This document shows positions 26,082 through 35,800 of a stretch of 64,000 nucleotides of DNA, piece after piece. The DNA is taken from assembly GCA_937899245.1 (NCBI GenBank), contig CALDKB010000049.1, forward strand, positions 227,739 through 291,738, written 5' to 3'. The position numbers and the translations under genes were made by a program. A model generated the notes under the pieces. That model did not search any database and was not told the DNA's origin. It was given only the letters and a program-made list of their open reading frames with translations. Within the stretch, counting starts at the first letter, position 1; every line of letters starts with the position of its first letter. The stretch is from an uncultured Bacteroidales bacterium (GTDB taxonomy: Bacteria > Bacteroidota > Bacteroidia > Bacteroidales > ML635J-15).

Positions 26082-26990
26082 ATGAAAAATAAAAGTTTAA
26101 TCTCAATCAACGACTACACAAAAGAGGAATATTTCCGTATCCTCGAAGTCGCTGCAGACTTTGAAAAGAATCCGAACCAGAAACTACTGGACAACTATGT
26201 TGTTGCATCTCTATTCTTTGAGCCATCAACACGTACACGCCTAAGTTTCGAAACCGCTATACAGCGTCTGGGTGGCAGAGTCATCGGTTTCAGCGAAGCA
26301 ACAAACACAAGTCAGGCAAAAGGCGAATCCTTCAAGGACACCATTATGACAATCAGCAAGTATGCCGACCTCATTGTAATGCGCCATCCTATCGAAGGTA
26401 GCGCTCGCTTTGCAAGTGAAGTTTCCCGCGTTCCAATCATCAACGCCGGCGACGGATCCAACCAGCACCCTACCCAATGCCTTCTCGACCTTTATTCCAT
26501 ATACAAAACTCAGGGAACCCTCGAAAACTTGACACTCTCCCTTGTCGGTGACCTTAAGTACGGACGCACAGTTCACTCTTTGCTTATGGCTATGTCGGAA
26601 TTCAACCCTACTTTCCACTTCATTTCACCAGCAAGCTTGAAAATGCCTCAGCAGTACAAGGACTTCCTCGACACAAAGGGAATCAAGTACTACGAACACG
26701 AAGAACTCGAACCGAACATCAAGGATTCTGATATCGTATATGTAACAAGAGTACAGCGCGAAAGATTCTCTGACCTGCTTGAATACGAAAAGGTTAAGAA
26801 CGTTTATGTCTTGAAGAACAAGATGCTTGAAGGCACAAAGGACAACATGAAGGTTCTCCACCCGCTACCTCGCGTAAACGAAATTGATGTCGACGTAGAT
26901 TCAAATCCAAAGGCATACTATTTTGAACAGGCAGAAAACGGTGTTTATACAAGAATGGCAATTATCGCCCTAATTTTAGGTCTCAAATAA
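26082..26990 (+). CDS. pyrB: Aspartate carbamoyltransferase, catalytic chain
   Basis: 302 residues, full length. Carbamoyl-phosphate site FEPSTRTRLSFE (about 47-58), the flexible-loop block TNTSQAKGESFKDT, HPTQCLLDLYSI, VGDLKYGRTVHSLL and the aspartate loop HPLPRVNEIDVDVD are all present. It makes N-carbamoyl-aspartate in pyrimidine synthesis. The regulatory-chain gene follows after 10 nt, so the enzyme is probably the E. coli-like class B holoenzyme with allosteric control by nucleotides. Confidence 0.95.
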   Translation: MKNKSLISINDYTKEEYFRILEVAADFEKNPNQKLLDNYVVASLFFEPSTRTRLSFETAIQRLGGRVIGFSEATNTSQAKGESFKDTIMTISKYADLIVMRHPIEGSARFASEVSRVPIINAGDGSNQHPTQCLLDLYSIYKTQGTLENLTLSLVGDLKYGRTVHSLLMAMSEFNPTFHFISPASLKMPQQYKDFLDTKGIKYYEHEELEPNIKDSDIVYVTRVQRERFSDLLEYEKVKNVYVLKNKMLEGTKDNMKVLHPLPRVNEIDVDVDSNPKAYYFEQAENGVYTRMAIIALILGLK

Positions 26991-27000
26991 ATTAAAAGTC

Positions 27001-27456
27001 ATGAAAGAAGAATTAACAGTAAAGGCAATCGAAAACGGAACCGTTATCGACCACATACAAGCCGACAAAGTATATAAAATAATCTCAATAATCGGTCTCG
27101 AAGACTTTGACACTCCTGTATTTATCGGCAATAATCTTCCTAGTAAAAAATACGGAAAGAAAGCAATCATCAAAATCGCCGACAAATTCCCGGATGCTAA
27201 CGACGCAAACAAGATCGCACTTATCGATCCGCACGCAGTTATCAACATTATCAAGGATTACAAGGTCGTTGAAAAATATCAGGTTACTCTTCCTGAAAAG
27301 GTTGAAGGTATCGTTAAATGCTTCAACCCTAAGTGCATAACCAACTACGATAAGGTTAAACAAAAATTCACTATCGTAAAGAAAGATGGCAAAATTGGTC
27401 TGAAGTGCCACTATTGCGAAAAAATCACTTGGGAAGACAATATGGAAATTATTTAA
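27001..27456 (+). CDS. pyrI: Aspartate carbamoyltransferase, regulatory chain
   Basis: 151 residues. N-terminal nucleotide-binding domain (VKAIENGTVIDHIQADKVYKI; NLPSKKYGKKAIIKI) and C-terminal zinc domain with the four Cys ligands in CFNPKC and CHYC. It relays CTP/ATP control to PyrB. Ten nt after pyrB, and followed by a shared bidirectional terminator. Confidence 0.95.
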   Translation: MKEELTVKAIENGTVIDHIQADKVYKIISIIGLEDFDTPVFIGNNLPSKKYGKKAIIKIADKFPDANDANKIALIDPHAVINIIKDYKVVEKYQVTLPEKVEGIVKCFNPKCITNYDKVKQKFTIVKKDGKIGLKCHYCEKITWEDNMEII

Positions 27457-27472
27457 CGCTAAAAATAATTAC

Positions 27473-27506
27473 AAAAAAAATGGAAGTCATTTGGCTTCCA
27501 TTTTTT
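27473..27506. terminator. Bidirectional terminator between pyrI and the DUF3109 gene
   Basis: A8 - TGGAAG - 8-nt loop - CTTCCA - T6; reads as a terminator on both strands between convergent genes. Confidence 0.8.
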
Positions 27507-27522
27507 GTATCAAAACATTTTA

Positions 27523-28113
27523 TCACTTATCTCCAAAATCAACATTCTTGAGGTAATCAGCAGCAATGCAGGCCTCCTTGTACCATTCTTCGCCATACTT
27601 GCGAATCAACGGCTCTTTCAGGTACTCATAAATCTTGATATTTCTCTCGTTTCCTAGTTTAACTGCATCCTTGCAAATATTCCAGACATCGTAGTTAACT
27701 GCTTCAAACGAAGAATATCTCTTTATTCGTATCGGATAAAGATGACAAGAAATCGGTTTGCGGAAGTCTACAAGACCTTCCTCCCAAGCCTTTTCAATTT
27801 CGCAATAGATAATCCCATCGGAATTTTTGTTTGCGAAAACACAAGCTCCTGCTTTTCCAATAATTGATGTTGTCAAGTCGCCTTCTATGTCAAGCATGGC
27901 AACACCTTTTTCGTCAATTACCGACTTAGCTTCATCTGTAAGCCGATTATATATTATAGGCAGAATCTGCTCAAGTTTCTCCTTTTCCTCATCCTCCAAC
28001 GGAGCCCCAGAATCGCCTTCGAGACAGCAAATCCCCTTGCACTTGCAAATATCGCAGGCAAAGCACTTGCGAAAAACATCAAAATGGACAACTTTATTAT
28101 CAATATCTATCAT
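27523..28113 (-). CDS. DUF3109 family Cys-rich protein
   Basis: 196 residues. Cys-rich N-terminus CFACDICKCKGICCLEGDSGAPL and conserved later segments (KAGACVF, IYCEIEKAWEEG, KPISCHLYPIRI) place it in DUF3109, a family related in pattern to the YkgJ-type putative Fe-S/zinc clusters. No biochemical role is established. ATG at 28113 (MIDIDNKVVHFDVF) is preferred; a GTG at 28125 overlaps the stop of rnz. Likely co-transcribed behind rnz. Confidence 0.8.
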   Translation of the reverse strand: MIDIDNKVVHFDVFRKCFACDICKCKGICCLEGDSGAPLEDEEKEKLEQILPIIYNRLTDEAKSVIDEKGVAMLDIEGDLTTSIIGKAGACVFANKNSDGIIYCEIEKAWEEGLVDFRKPISCHLYPIRIKRYSSFEAVNYDVWNICKDAVKLGNERNIKIYEYLKEPLIRKYGEEWYKEACIAADYLKNVDFGDK

Positions 28114-28124
28114 AGCGAAAAACA

Positions 28125-29033
28125 CTATATTGAAACCCGAAGCCCATCGTATGCCTCAATAGTATCGGGAAATATTTCACGGGCCTCATTTACAATTTCT
28201 TCCGAAGTATATCTAGTAGAAAAATGTCCTAGCAAAAGTCTCTTCACCGACATTTCCTTTGCCAGTTTTGCCGCCTGCGATGCCGTTGTGTGACACGTAG
28301 CCCGGGCTAGTTCGGCATTCTTGTCCATAAACGTTGCCTCGTGATATAGCAGATCGACGTCACCGACATAATCGACCAACCGCTTCAACGGCAAAGTGTC
28401 AGAACTATAAGCATATCTTTTGGCCAGAACTGGCGACGTCGTAACCTCTTCGGACCTGACAACAGAACCATCTTCCAGTTCCACGTCCTCGCCCCTCTTC
28501 AGACTTACAATCTGTGCTATCGACAGGTCATACTGCGAAATAGATTCCTTACGCAAATTCCTCTCCCTATCAACCTCCTTGAACAGGAAGCCCCATGTAG
28601 GTTTGGTATGCACCAATGGGAAACTATATACCTCGAGATTTTTATCCTTGCACAACAGGACCTTTCCACTAGCATCAAGGTAATGGTAATTAACCTTGAA
28701 TCCAAGATCATGGTCCAACGAGGAGAACAACTGCGTACATATTGATTCCAGTTTTTCTGGGCAATAAATATCTACTGGCTGTTTGCGTCCGAGCATGGAA
28801 AATGTGGAAAGCAAGCCGAACAATCCAAAAATATGATCACCGTGAATATGTGAAATAAAAATATTCTTTAACCTCCCATAGGCCAAAGAATATTCGCGCA
28901 TTCGAATTTGCGTCCCCTCGCCACAATCTATTAGATATGGCGTTTCATTATACAAGACGACTTGTGCCGACGTGTGTCGCCTAATTGTAGGCAGCGCACT
29001 GCTGGAACCTAGAATCTGTACTTCAAACGACAT
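28125..29033 (-). CDS. rnz: Ribonuclease Z
   Basis: 302 residues, the short-form length. Metallo-beta-lactamase core with the zinc motif SHIHGDHIFGLFGLLST (about 62-78), YLIDCGEGTQI before it, and the later ligands in YSSDTLPL, LYHEATF and LLLGHFSTRY. It removes 3' trailers from tRNA precursors. The ATG overlaps by one base the TAA of the upstream DUF308 gene (TAATG), so they are translationally coupled. Confidence 0.93.
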   Translation of the reverse strand: MSFEVQILGSSSALPTIRRHTSAQVVLYNETPYLIDCGEGTQIRMREYSLAYGRLKNIFISHIHGDHIFGLFGLLSTFSMLGRKQPVDIYCPEKLESICTQLFSSLDHDLGFKVNYHYLDASGKVLLCKDKNLEVYSFPLVHTKPTWGFLFKEVDRERNLRKESISQYDLSIAQIVSLKRGEDVELEDGSVVRSEEVTTSPVLAKRYAYSSDTLPLKRLVDYVGDVDLLYHEATFMDKNAELARATCHTTASQAAKLAKEMSVKRLLLGHFSTRYTSEEIVNEAREIFPDTIEAYDGLRVSI

Positions 29034-29659
29034 TAGTTGTTCGGTGTTTCCTCGATAATTTGAGCGTCCTCAACGGCTTCTGGCAATTCCTCCTTACTGT
29101 TGAATTCCTTAATCGACTTGCGCACCTTGAACGATTCAAGGCAGAACAAAACGCCGAGAAGGATCATCAATACGCCAAGCAAAATAGCCATCATCCTATT
29201 GCCGAAATCAGGATTCTTTATAAATACGACACCAAGAGCGGCACATGCCAATAAAACTAATATCGAGAAAATCAAATATATGCGGGATACGGTTGAACCA
29301 TTTGTATGATATCTCAAGTTAGTGACAATCATTGCAATGGCGCCGAGCAGAATTATTACGCCAAGAATTATCGCGAAAATCTTAACCAGTTCGTCTGCGA
29401 AGCAGAAAACCAGCACACCGCCAACCATAGCGCAAACCATCATCGACGTCATGACAATCTTCATTGCCAATGGCTCGCCGCTTTTCTTCACAAACCTAAC
29501 TATTATCATGGCCAAAGCCGATACAGCTATTAATCCACCGGCAATTCTCAACAAATATCCAAAAAAACTTTCTCCTAAAATGATAGCCAACACACCAATC
29601 AGCAGTAAAACTATGCCTGCAGTCAGCATTGAATTAGATGCAAAAAACGATTTTTTCAT
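29033..29659 (-). CDS. HdeD/DUF308-like membrane protein
   Basis: 208 residues. Six hydrophobic helices in three pairs (ML TAGIVLLLIGVLAIILG; YLLRIAGGLIAVSALAMII; IVMTSMMVCAMVGGVLVF; IFAIILGVIILLGAIAMIV; IYLIFSILVLLACAALGVVF; MMAILLGVLMILLGVLFCL), the pattern of DUF308. The C-terminus is charged and cytoplasmic (KEELPEAVEDAQIIEE). Function unknown beyond a link of E. coli HdeD to acid stress. ATG at 29659 used; the preceding TTG is not. Confidence 0.7.
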   Translation of the reverse strand: MKKSFFASNSMLTAGIVLLLIGVLAIILGESFFGYLLRIAGGLIAVSALAMIIVRFVKKSGEPLAMKIVMTSMMVCAMVGGVLVFCFADELVKIFAIILGVIILLGAIAMIVTNLRYHTNGSTVSRIYLIFSILVLLACAALGVVFIKNPDFGNRMMAILLGVLMILLGVLFCLESFKVRKSIKEFNSKEELPEAVEDAQIIEETPNN

Positions 29660-29688
29660 ATACAAAATATTTAAGACATATATTCAAC

Positions 29689-29720
29689 AAAAAAAGCTCC
29701 TAAGAGGTTCTCTCGGAGCT
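29689..29720 (-). terminator. Terminator after rplS
   Basis: Minus strand AGCTCC...GGAGCT stem with an inner GAG/CTC pairing, then T7. Confidence 0.75.
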
Positions 29721-29746
29721 CAAATATTTTCAAGCAAGAAGAATAA

Positions 29747-30094
29747 TTAGAATCTTCTCTCTTTGATTCTTGCCTTCTTACCAGTAAGTTCACGCAAGTA
29801 GTAAATCTTTGCTCTACGAACACTACCGTATTTGTTAACATCGATTGACTCGATGAACGGAGATGCAAATGGGAATACTCTTTCTACACCAAAAGCACCC
29901 GACATCTTACGTACTGTAAAAGTAGCTGTACGTCCTGTTCCATTAAGCTGTATCACTACGCCTCTGAACTGCTGAATTCTTTCCTTGTTACCTTCCTTAA
30001 TCTTGTAACTTACTGTAATAGTATCACCAGCTTTGAATTTTGGAAATTCTCTTACCTGTTCCAAATTCTGCTCAACAATATTCATTAAATTCAT
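29747..30094 (-). CDS. rplS: 50S ribosomal protein L19
   Basis: 115 residues. FKAGDTITVSYKIKEGNKERIQQF, RGVVIQL, TFTVRKMSGAFGVERVFPF, SPFIESIDV and AKIYYLRELTGKKARIKERRF cover the whole family. It sits at the 30S-50S interface. ATG at 30094 (MNLMNIVEQ) matches other Bacteroidota L19 starts; the GTG one codon upstream is not needed. Confidence 0.97.
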   Translation of the reverse strand: MNLMNIVEQNLEQVREFPKFKAGDTITVSYKIKEGNKERIQQFRGVVIQLNGTGRTATFTVRKMSGAFGVERVFPFASPFIESIDVNKYGSVRRAKIYYLRELTGKKARIKERRF

Positions 30095-30246
30095 CACGAA
30101 AACTTTTTATTATTCCTTAAAATTTTGGACTGCAATATTAGTACATTTTTTTCATATGCCGTAATTTTTTGCCGTCTTTTTCACCATTTGTTACCAACAA
30201 TCAAATGTTATTAACTATTCAACTGTATATCAACACATTACAACTA

Positions 30247-32286
30247 CTACTTCATGAATTTGATAATCATGATTTCGCAAATAATGAATAAAAAGGCCAA
30301 CAGAACGAAGTATTTCCACAAAGGTTTTCCTTCCGAAAATTCCTTAAAATCGACAGAAGACGAATCAAGCTCATCAAAATTCAAGACTTTTGCCTTACCT
30401 TGAAATTCACGTTGATTAATGTCTTCAAGTTCGTCAATTGTCAGATAGTCCTGCATGGACTCGTTCCTGTTGTAGTTCAACGACAGCAAGGCTATCGTGT
30501 CGTCGTTGGCACAAAGATCGTAAATGCCGGCACTTTTCATATTGTCTGGGATAAAGACATTGAGCAGACCTGCATTGTATCGCACATCGACATAACTAGA
30601 CTCGCCATGCGAATCACGAATTACATACGAGTTTCCGGTTTCGTACGACTCTACCCTAACCCTTGCCATAGTCTCGCTTCCCACTGTTGCATAAAGCGAG
30701 TTGACAATCTGAGAATTCATAGCCATATTATACATTGCCGGCGAGAAGGCGACACTTTTGGTAAAGTCAAGATTTTTACTGTCGATTGGTGCGGCGAGAA
30801 CATACATTCTTCCATTGCCATACTCACCTGCAACCAAAAGAGGATCTGAATTTTCGAGAGTAAGCGCCGAAGAAAACGAAGCCTTTGAAAACAATACCAG
30901 CTTGTGCGACACATCAACATTCGGCAGGCTACTCTGCTTCTCCTCCTTCGAAAACACATCCTTATACAGGTTGTTGGCATAATCGATTCCATACAACTTC
31001 ATGTCGCTGTTGATAGTTCCAGTAAATTTCCCCAATGCAAACAACTCGAGGAAAGCATTCAGCGATGTGTAATTGACAGTAGTGCCTGGAATTAGGCAAA
31101 CAGAACCACCATTGTTGACAAACATCTTCAGCTTTTCGCCAAGTCCCGACGAGATTTCCGACACCGAATTCAGCACGACAAGGTCATAGTCGTCGATATT
31201 CACATCCGACTCGTGTCCCTGACGCACCTGCACAAGCTCGAAATTATCATCGTCCTTGCCATACAAGGCCGACAGGCATCGGCTTTCGGAGAGAGCATTT
31301 ATCGACAGTATCCTAGTCTTTCCCGTAACACCATAACTATAATACATTATATTATCGTAGACAATAGGATAATCCGATATTTCGAGACGTGCCGACACAT
31401 TTCCATTTGCCGTGTTCTGATATGCTATTTCTATGTCAACAGAATCGTCTGACTCGACATTAAAACTTGTCATTGCCTTCAGTGAATCATTTACATACAA
31501 CTGCAACGGAATATCGTAGAAGCCATCGGCCGACTTGTTCTGCACCCTCACCTTAAGTTTCTCGTTCTGCCCCATCCTATGTACAGGAGTCTCAAACCAG
31601 CACGAATCAATATACAGGTTGCTGACCTTCATAGGATTCAACGACATAAACACAGCATCCACATTTTCGTCCAGTTCAGTTTCAATCCCCTCAAACATCG
31701 ACTTCTGCATATCGGAAATCACATAAAGAGTTGCCTTGTTGCCGTCGCGGACAAAGAAATTGGCCTTTACTATCAAGTCGTTAACCGACAATGAGCTGGC
31801 CGTTATTTCACATTCGTCAATGCTAGTAACCACCTGGTCGCGGTTTAGCGTGGCACGCAAATCGGAATTGCAGTCATTAGACAAAAAGATGTAGTTCATC
31901 GATGCCGAATTGGCATACACAAGATCCTTGGCAGTCTGCTTGGCCCAGTCGAAGACCTTTCCCTTTGCAGCATCGGCGTCCATGCTGAACGAATTGTCGA
32001 TGTATATAATTGACAGTTCGGCCGGATTATTATCTTCCTTATAATTATTAGGAATGAAAGGTCCCGCAAACACAATCACCAACATTGCGATTGTAAGCAT
32101 TCGGGCTATTAATATCAGTATCTGCTTGAGTTTTGTTTTTGTGCGTGTTTCCTTCTTAATATCCTCTATGAAAGCAGTATTGCTGAAATATACGACCTTG
32201 GGCTTGCGGAAATTAATAAGGTGTATTATCACAGGGATAAGCATTGCGAACAACACCCAAAGGAAACCGGGATTCAAAAAACTCAT
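30247..32286 (-). CDS. BatA-domain/VWA-like membrane protein
   Basis: 679 residues. The N-terminus is a BatA domain: SFLNPGFLWVLFAMLIPVII (helix 1), HLINFRKPKVVYFSNTAFI, then helix 2 ILILIARMLTIAMLVIVFAGPF. A von Willebrand-like domain follows (LSIIYIDNSFSMDADAAKG, the metal-site DxSxS being DNSFS), then beta-sandwich and a glutamine-amidotransferase-like segment (YDLVVLNSVSEISSGLGEKL), with a final transmembrane helix (YFVLLAFLFIICEIMII). Such proteins are common in Bacteroidota; function is not settled. Promoter TATCTTTG lies at 32302-32309. Confidence 0.8.
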   Translation of the reverse strand: MSFLNPGFLWVLFAMLIPVIIHLINFRKPKVVYFSNTAFIEDIKKETRTKTKLKQILILIARMLTIAMLVIVFAGPFIPNNYKEDNNPAELSIIYIDNSFSMDADAAKGKVFDWAKQTAKDLVYANSASMNYIFLSNDCNSDLRATLNRDQVVTSIDECEITASSLSVNDLIVKANFFVRDGNKATLYVISDMQKSMFEGIETELDENVDAVFMSLNPMKVSNLYIDSCWFETPVHRMGQNEKLKVRVQNKSADGFYDIPLQLYVNDSLKAMTSFNVESDDSVDIEIAYQNTANGNVSARLEISDYPIVYDNIMYYSYGVTGKTRILSINALSESRCLSALYGKDDDNFELVQVRQGHESDVNIDDYDLVVLNSVSEISSGLGEKLKMFVNNGGSVCLIPGTTVNYTSLNAFLELFALGKFTGTINSDMKLYGIDYANNLYKDVFSKEEKQSSLPNVDVSHKLVLFSKASFSSALTLENSDPLLVAGEYGNGRMYVLAAPIDSKNLDFTKSVAFSPAMYNMAMNSQIVNSLYATVGSETMARVRVESYETGNSYVIRDSHGESSYVDVRYNAGLLNVFIPDNMKSAGIYDLCANDDTIALLSLNYNRNESMQDYLTIDELEDINQREFQGKAKVLNFDELDSSSVDFKEFSEGKPLWKYFVLLAFLFIICEIMIIKFMK

Positions 32287-32301
32287 AACCTAAAATTTGT
32301 G

Positions 32302-32309
32302 CAAAGATA
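32302..32309 (-). promoter_or_regulatory. -7 box for the BatA gene
   Basis: Minus strand TATCTTTG, 15 nt before the ATG at 32286. Confidence 0.45.
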
Positions 32310-32317
32310 AGGAATTT

Positions 32318-32441
32318 GTTTGAAATAGTTCGAAATAGTTTGATGTTGTTCGTGTTGTTTGATATTGTTCGAAATAGTTTGATATTGGTTGAGGTTGTTT
32401 GACGCTACGCTGTTTGAAGGTGTTCCAAATTGTTCGCCGTT
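32318..32441. repeat. Degenerate 10-nt tandem array
   Basis: About twelve units such as GTTTGAAATA, GTTCGAAATA, GTTTGATATT and GTTTGACGCT, nearly all on a 10-nt step (one helical turn). The consensus is GTTYGAnaTt; units decay toward the right. Confidence 0.7.
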
Positions 32442-32463
32442 GCATCGTTCCTCTCCACGCACC

Positions 32464-32529
32464 CTGAGCGGCAGTCGAAGGGGCGTTGTATCTATTGATT
32501 ACGTCTTCGCGGCTTCGACTATCGCTCAG
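32464..32529. repeat. REP-like inverted repeat pair
   Basis: Left arm CTGAGCGGCAGTCGAAG (32464-32480) and right arm CTTCGACTATCGCTCAG (32513-32529) are inverted copies with 15 of 17 bases matching, 32 nt apart. The TGAGC...GTCGAAG core resembles dispersed palindromes found in many genomes. Confidence 0.7.
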
Positions 32530-32835
32530 CTAGCGGAAAAAAAAAATTATTCCAAAACTTACGCTTTTTTACCCTATTATAGCCTACAACATATCCACAA
32601 ACAACCGAAAACAATTGTAAAAGCAACAATTATCTTATTATTAAATTATTAATTATCAACCACTTACCCCCCCCCTGAAAAAAAAACCCAAAAAAAACTT
32701 ATTTTTGCAAGAAAAAAGCATTATATTTGCTGCAATGATATACTATATAATTTAGACTGTAAAAACACACAAAGTTATATTTGTTTAATAAATTCGACAA
32801 AATATATGTATGTTTTAATTAGTATACAAACTACG

Positions 32836-32843
32836 TAACTTTG
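32836..32843 (+). promoter_or_regulatory. -7 box for the adhesin gene
   Basis: TAACTTTG, 35 nt before the ATG at 32879. Confidence 0.5.
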
Positions 32844-32878
32844 TTGAAATATTTACCAGCCTAAGATTGATATTTGTT

Positions 32879-35800
32879 ATGAAGGATTTATTGTCTACCA
32901 TATTATTACTGTTTCTTGGCTTGTTTTCGGCTGTTGCCCAGCAACCGCGAACAACAATGGGTGTAGACTTCTGGACTGTCTTTATGACAAATATGAATTT
33001 CACAGATACCAACACTGCTTTAGAGGTAAGCATTACAGTATCAGCATTGCGAGATTGCTCGTTTACCATCGAAAATCCAAATACCGGCTGGAGTGAAACC
33101 CATAATGCTTATGCCGGAAGGTCAGTAAAGGTTGTGCTGCCCAAAACCGAATGCTACATTAGTTCCGAGGGGCGCCACAACCTGTTGTCAATTATGGAAC
33201 CTACAAACCGTTGCCTGCATTTGTTTTCCACCGATACCGTATCGCTGTGCACTGCCAATTTTTATTCTGCCTCTTTTGATGGAGCCAGCATATTGCCAAC
33301 TCCGGCACTTGGCAGCGAATATATTGTGCAGACAATGCCTGTTACAGGTTTTGCATATCCGCCAATTTTTTCGGTTACGGCTATCGAAGACAACACGGTA
33401 GTAGACATCATTCCTCAGCACCCTTTGCAAAACGGCTCAATGCCACCAGCAAACAATTTTACCGAACCGATGACCGTATCGCTCAACCGCGGACAGTCCA
33501 TACAGGTATGCGGAGGATCAGTTAACCCGCGCGACTGTTCCGGAGCAAGGGTAATCGCACGCAACAACAAAAAGATTGTTGTCATCAATGGGAACAAGCG
33601 TACAGGTGTAATTCTTCATACTTCTACCGACCACATATACGAGCAGGCGGTTCCGGTCAATTCGTGGGGCAAGCATTTTATCCTAACAGCCACCGAATTA
33701 CGTTGCAAAGACGTGGTACGAATAACAGCATCGGGCGATGATACCGAGATTGTGATGAACGGCAACGTGATGTCAACAATCAACGCAAACGAAACTTTTG
33801 AATTTGAACTTGACTCAAGCAACAGAGCCAATTTTATTGAGACGACGTCGCCAAGCGCGATGTACCTATACACAGTGACAGCGGCCAACTGCACAGATTC
33901 GATTGGAGAGATTGACTCTATTGGCGACCCGGCAATGGTTTGGATTGCTCCTATCGAACAAAGTATCGAAGATGTAGTTTTTTCGACGTTTATGCCTTCG
34001 TTCGAAGCGGAATTTATGCCCTCGAGACATTTTGTAAATCTGGTAACAAAAACCGAAAACATACAATTTATGCGCATCGACAATATTCCAATAACCTCGG
34101 AGTTCGTCCCTGTGCCATCAAATCCGCAATATTCGTATGCAAGAGTCGAAGTGTCGCACGGAAGCCACAAAATTACCAGCAACTATGGCTTTACTGGTCA
34201 CGTATACGGGCTCGGCAAAGTCGTATCCTATGCATATTCTGTCGGGTCAAAGGTGATAAACCTCGAGGAAGAAATGCACGTCGGCGACGCAAACGCCAAT
34301 TCACCAGATGCAATACACCATTATTGCATTGGTGACGTAATCGACCTCAGCGTTGAAGTATCGTGTCCGACCGACAGCATTATTTGGACTTTTGGTGATG
34401 AAACACGTCTTGCCGGCACCGAAGTATCGCACAGTTATACCACCGAAGGCAACTACTTGGTCGAAATGCACATATATTATCCAGCAGGCAACACTTGTTC
34501 ATTCGACCCCGAAAGCGTACACACATTTGACATTTTCGTACACCAACCTTATAATATCGTGAACAATCATTCCGCCAGATACGGCGACACGCTTTATATC
34601 CAAGGGAATAATATAGTTGCAGTATCAGATACGATAATACATGGGGACTACATATCACAATTCGGCTGCGACAGTCTTGTTACCGACAATATTTTCATAC
34701 GGCCATACCAATTAAATGGAATTACCGCCGAAATTTGTGCCGGTGAAACATATACGTTAAATAACTTTAATGTTTCCGAAGCCGGAACATATTATCAATA
34801 CAATATTTCCGTAAATGGCACCGATAGCATTGTAGTGCTAAACCTTAGACTAAACGCCAATCCACAGGTTTATATCAACAGTAGCGGCACAATGTGCAAT
34901 GGCGGTGCCGAACTCACGGCCAGCGGCAATTTCGAATACCTATGGTCGACAGGTAGCACTTCTCAAACAATCGACATCAACAGTCCAGGAACTTATTCGC
35001 TTACAGCAACAGATGAGAATTCTTGCACGGCTTCAGCACAAATATTCATCGCCCCCGAGGTTTCGGCAAATGCAGAAGTTGGCGAAATAATGTGCCACGG
35101 CGGAGTAACGCAGGTTGAAATCTCGGCAGAAAACGGAATTGGGCCCTATTATGGCGAAGTTACAGAAACTGTCGGAGCGGGAACATACGAATATTACGTT
35201 ACCGACGCTACCGGCTGTGTATCGTCAGTCATTGTCGAAGTTGTTGAGCCCAAACCGATAACATTATCGTTTCAAACAACCGACAATCCCTGCTATGGCG
35301 ACACCATAGGAACAATCACAGCCAGCGCTAACAATGGAATTGCTCCGTATTCATATTTTTGGCAAGACGGCACAACCGACAGCACATTGAACAACCTTTC
35401 CGCAGGTTTTTATTATCTTACAGTTTCCGATGTAAACGGATGTACCGGAACTGCCGCCGCCGAACTTGCCGATCCTTCCGAAATCGAATTACAAATTTCC
35501 GCACAAATGCCTATATGCTCTTCCGACAACTACGGAAGCGCTACCATAAATGCTACAGGCGGCAACGGCGGATTCAACTACTCCTGGAGCAACAGTTTCA
35601 ACTCGCCTTCCGTCGACAGTCTGCCAATAGGGACATATTCGTTAACCGTCACTGATACATTTGGCTGCTCAGCATCGACAACCATAACAATTTCCGCACT
35701 CGACAGCATTGAGATAAACCTAATTACGACGAACTTACGCTGCGATTTGGACAGTAGCGGTGCGATTGCTTCCGATGTAAAATACGGACTGGAACCTTTT

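Larger units (their letters stand above)
32287..32878. other. 592-nt non-coding region between divergent genes
   Basis: No credible gene. From left to right: minus-strand -7 box of the BatA gene, a degenerate decamer array (32318-32441), a REP-like inverted pair (32464-32529), homopolymer runs C9, A9 and A8 (32667-32697), a TATATTTG box (32722-32729) and the TAACTTTG box nearest the adhesin gene (32836-32843). Confidence 0.8.

Noticed and set aside
32318..32441. CRISPR or coding repeat
   Set aside because: Ten-nucleotide degenerate units without spacers; frames contain stops.
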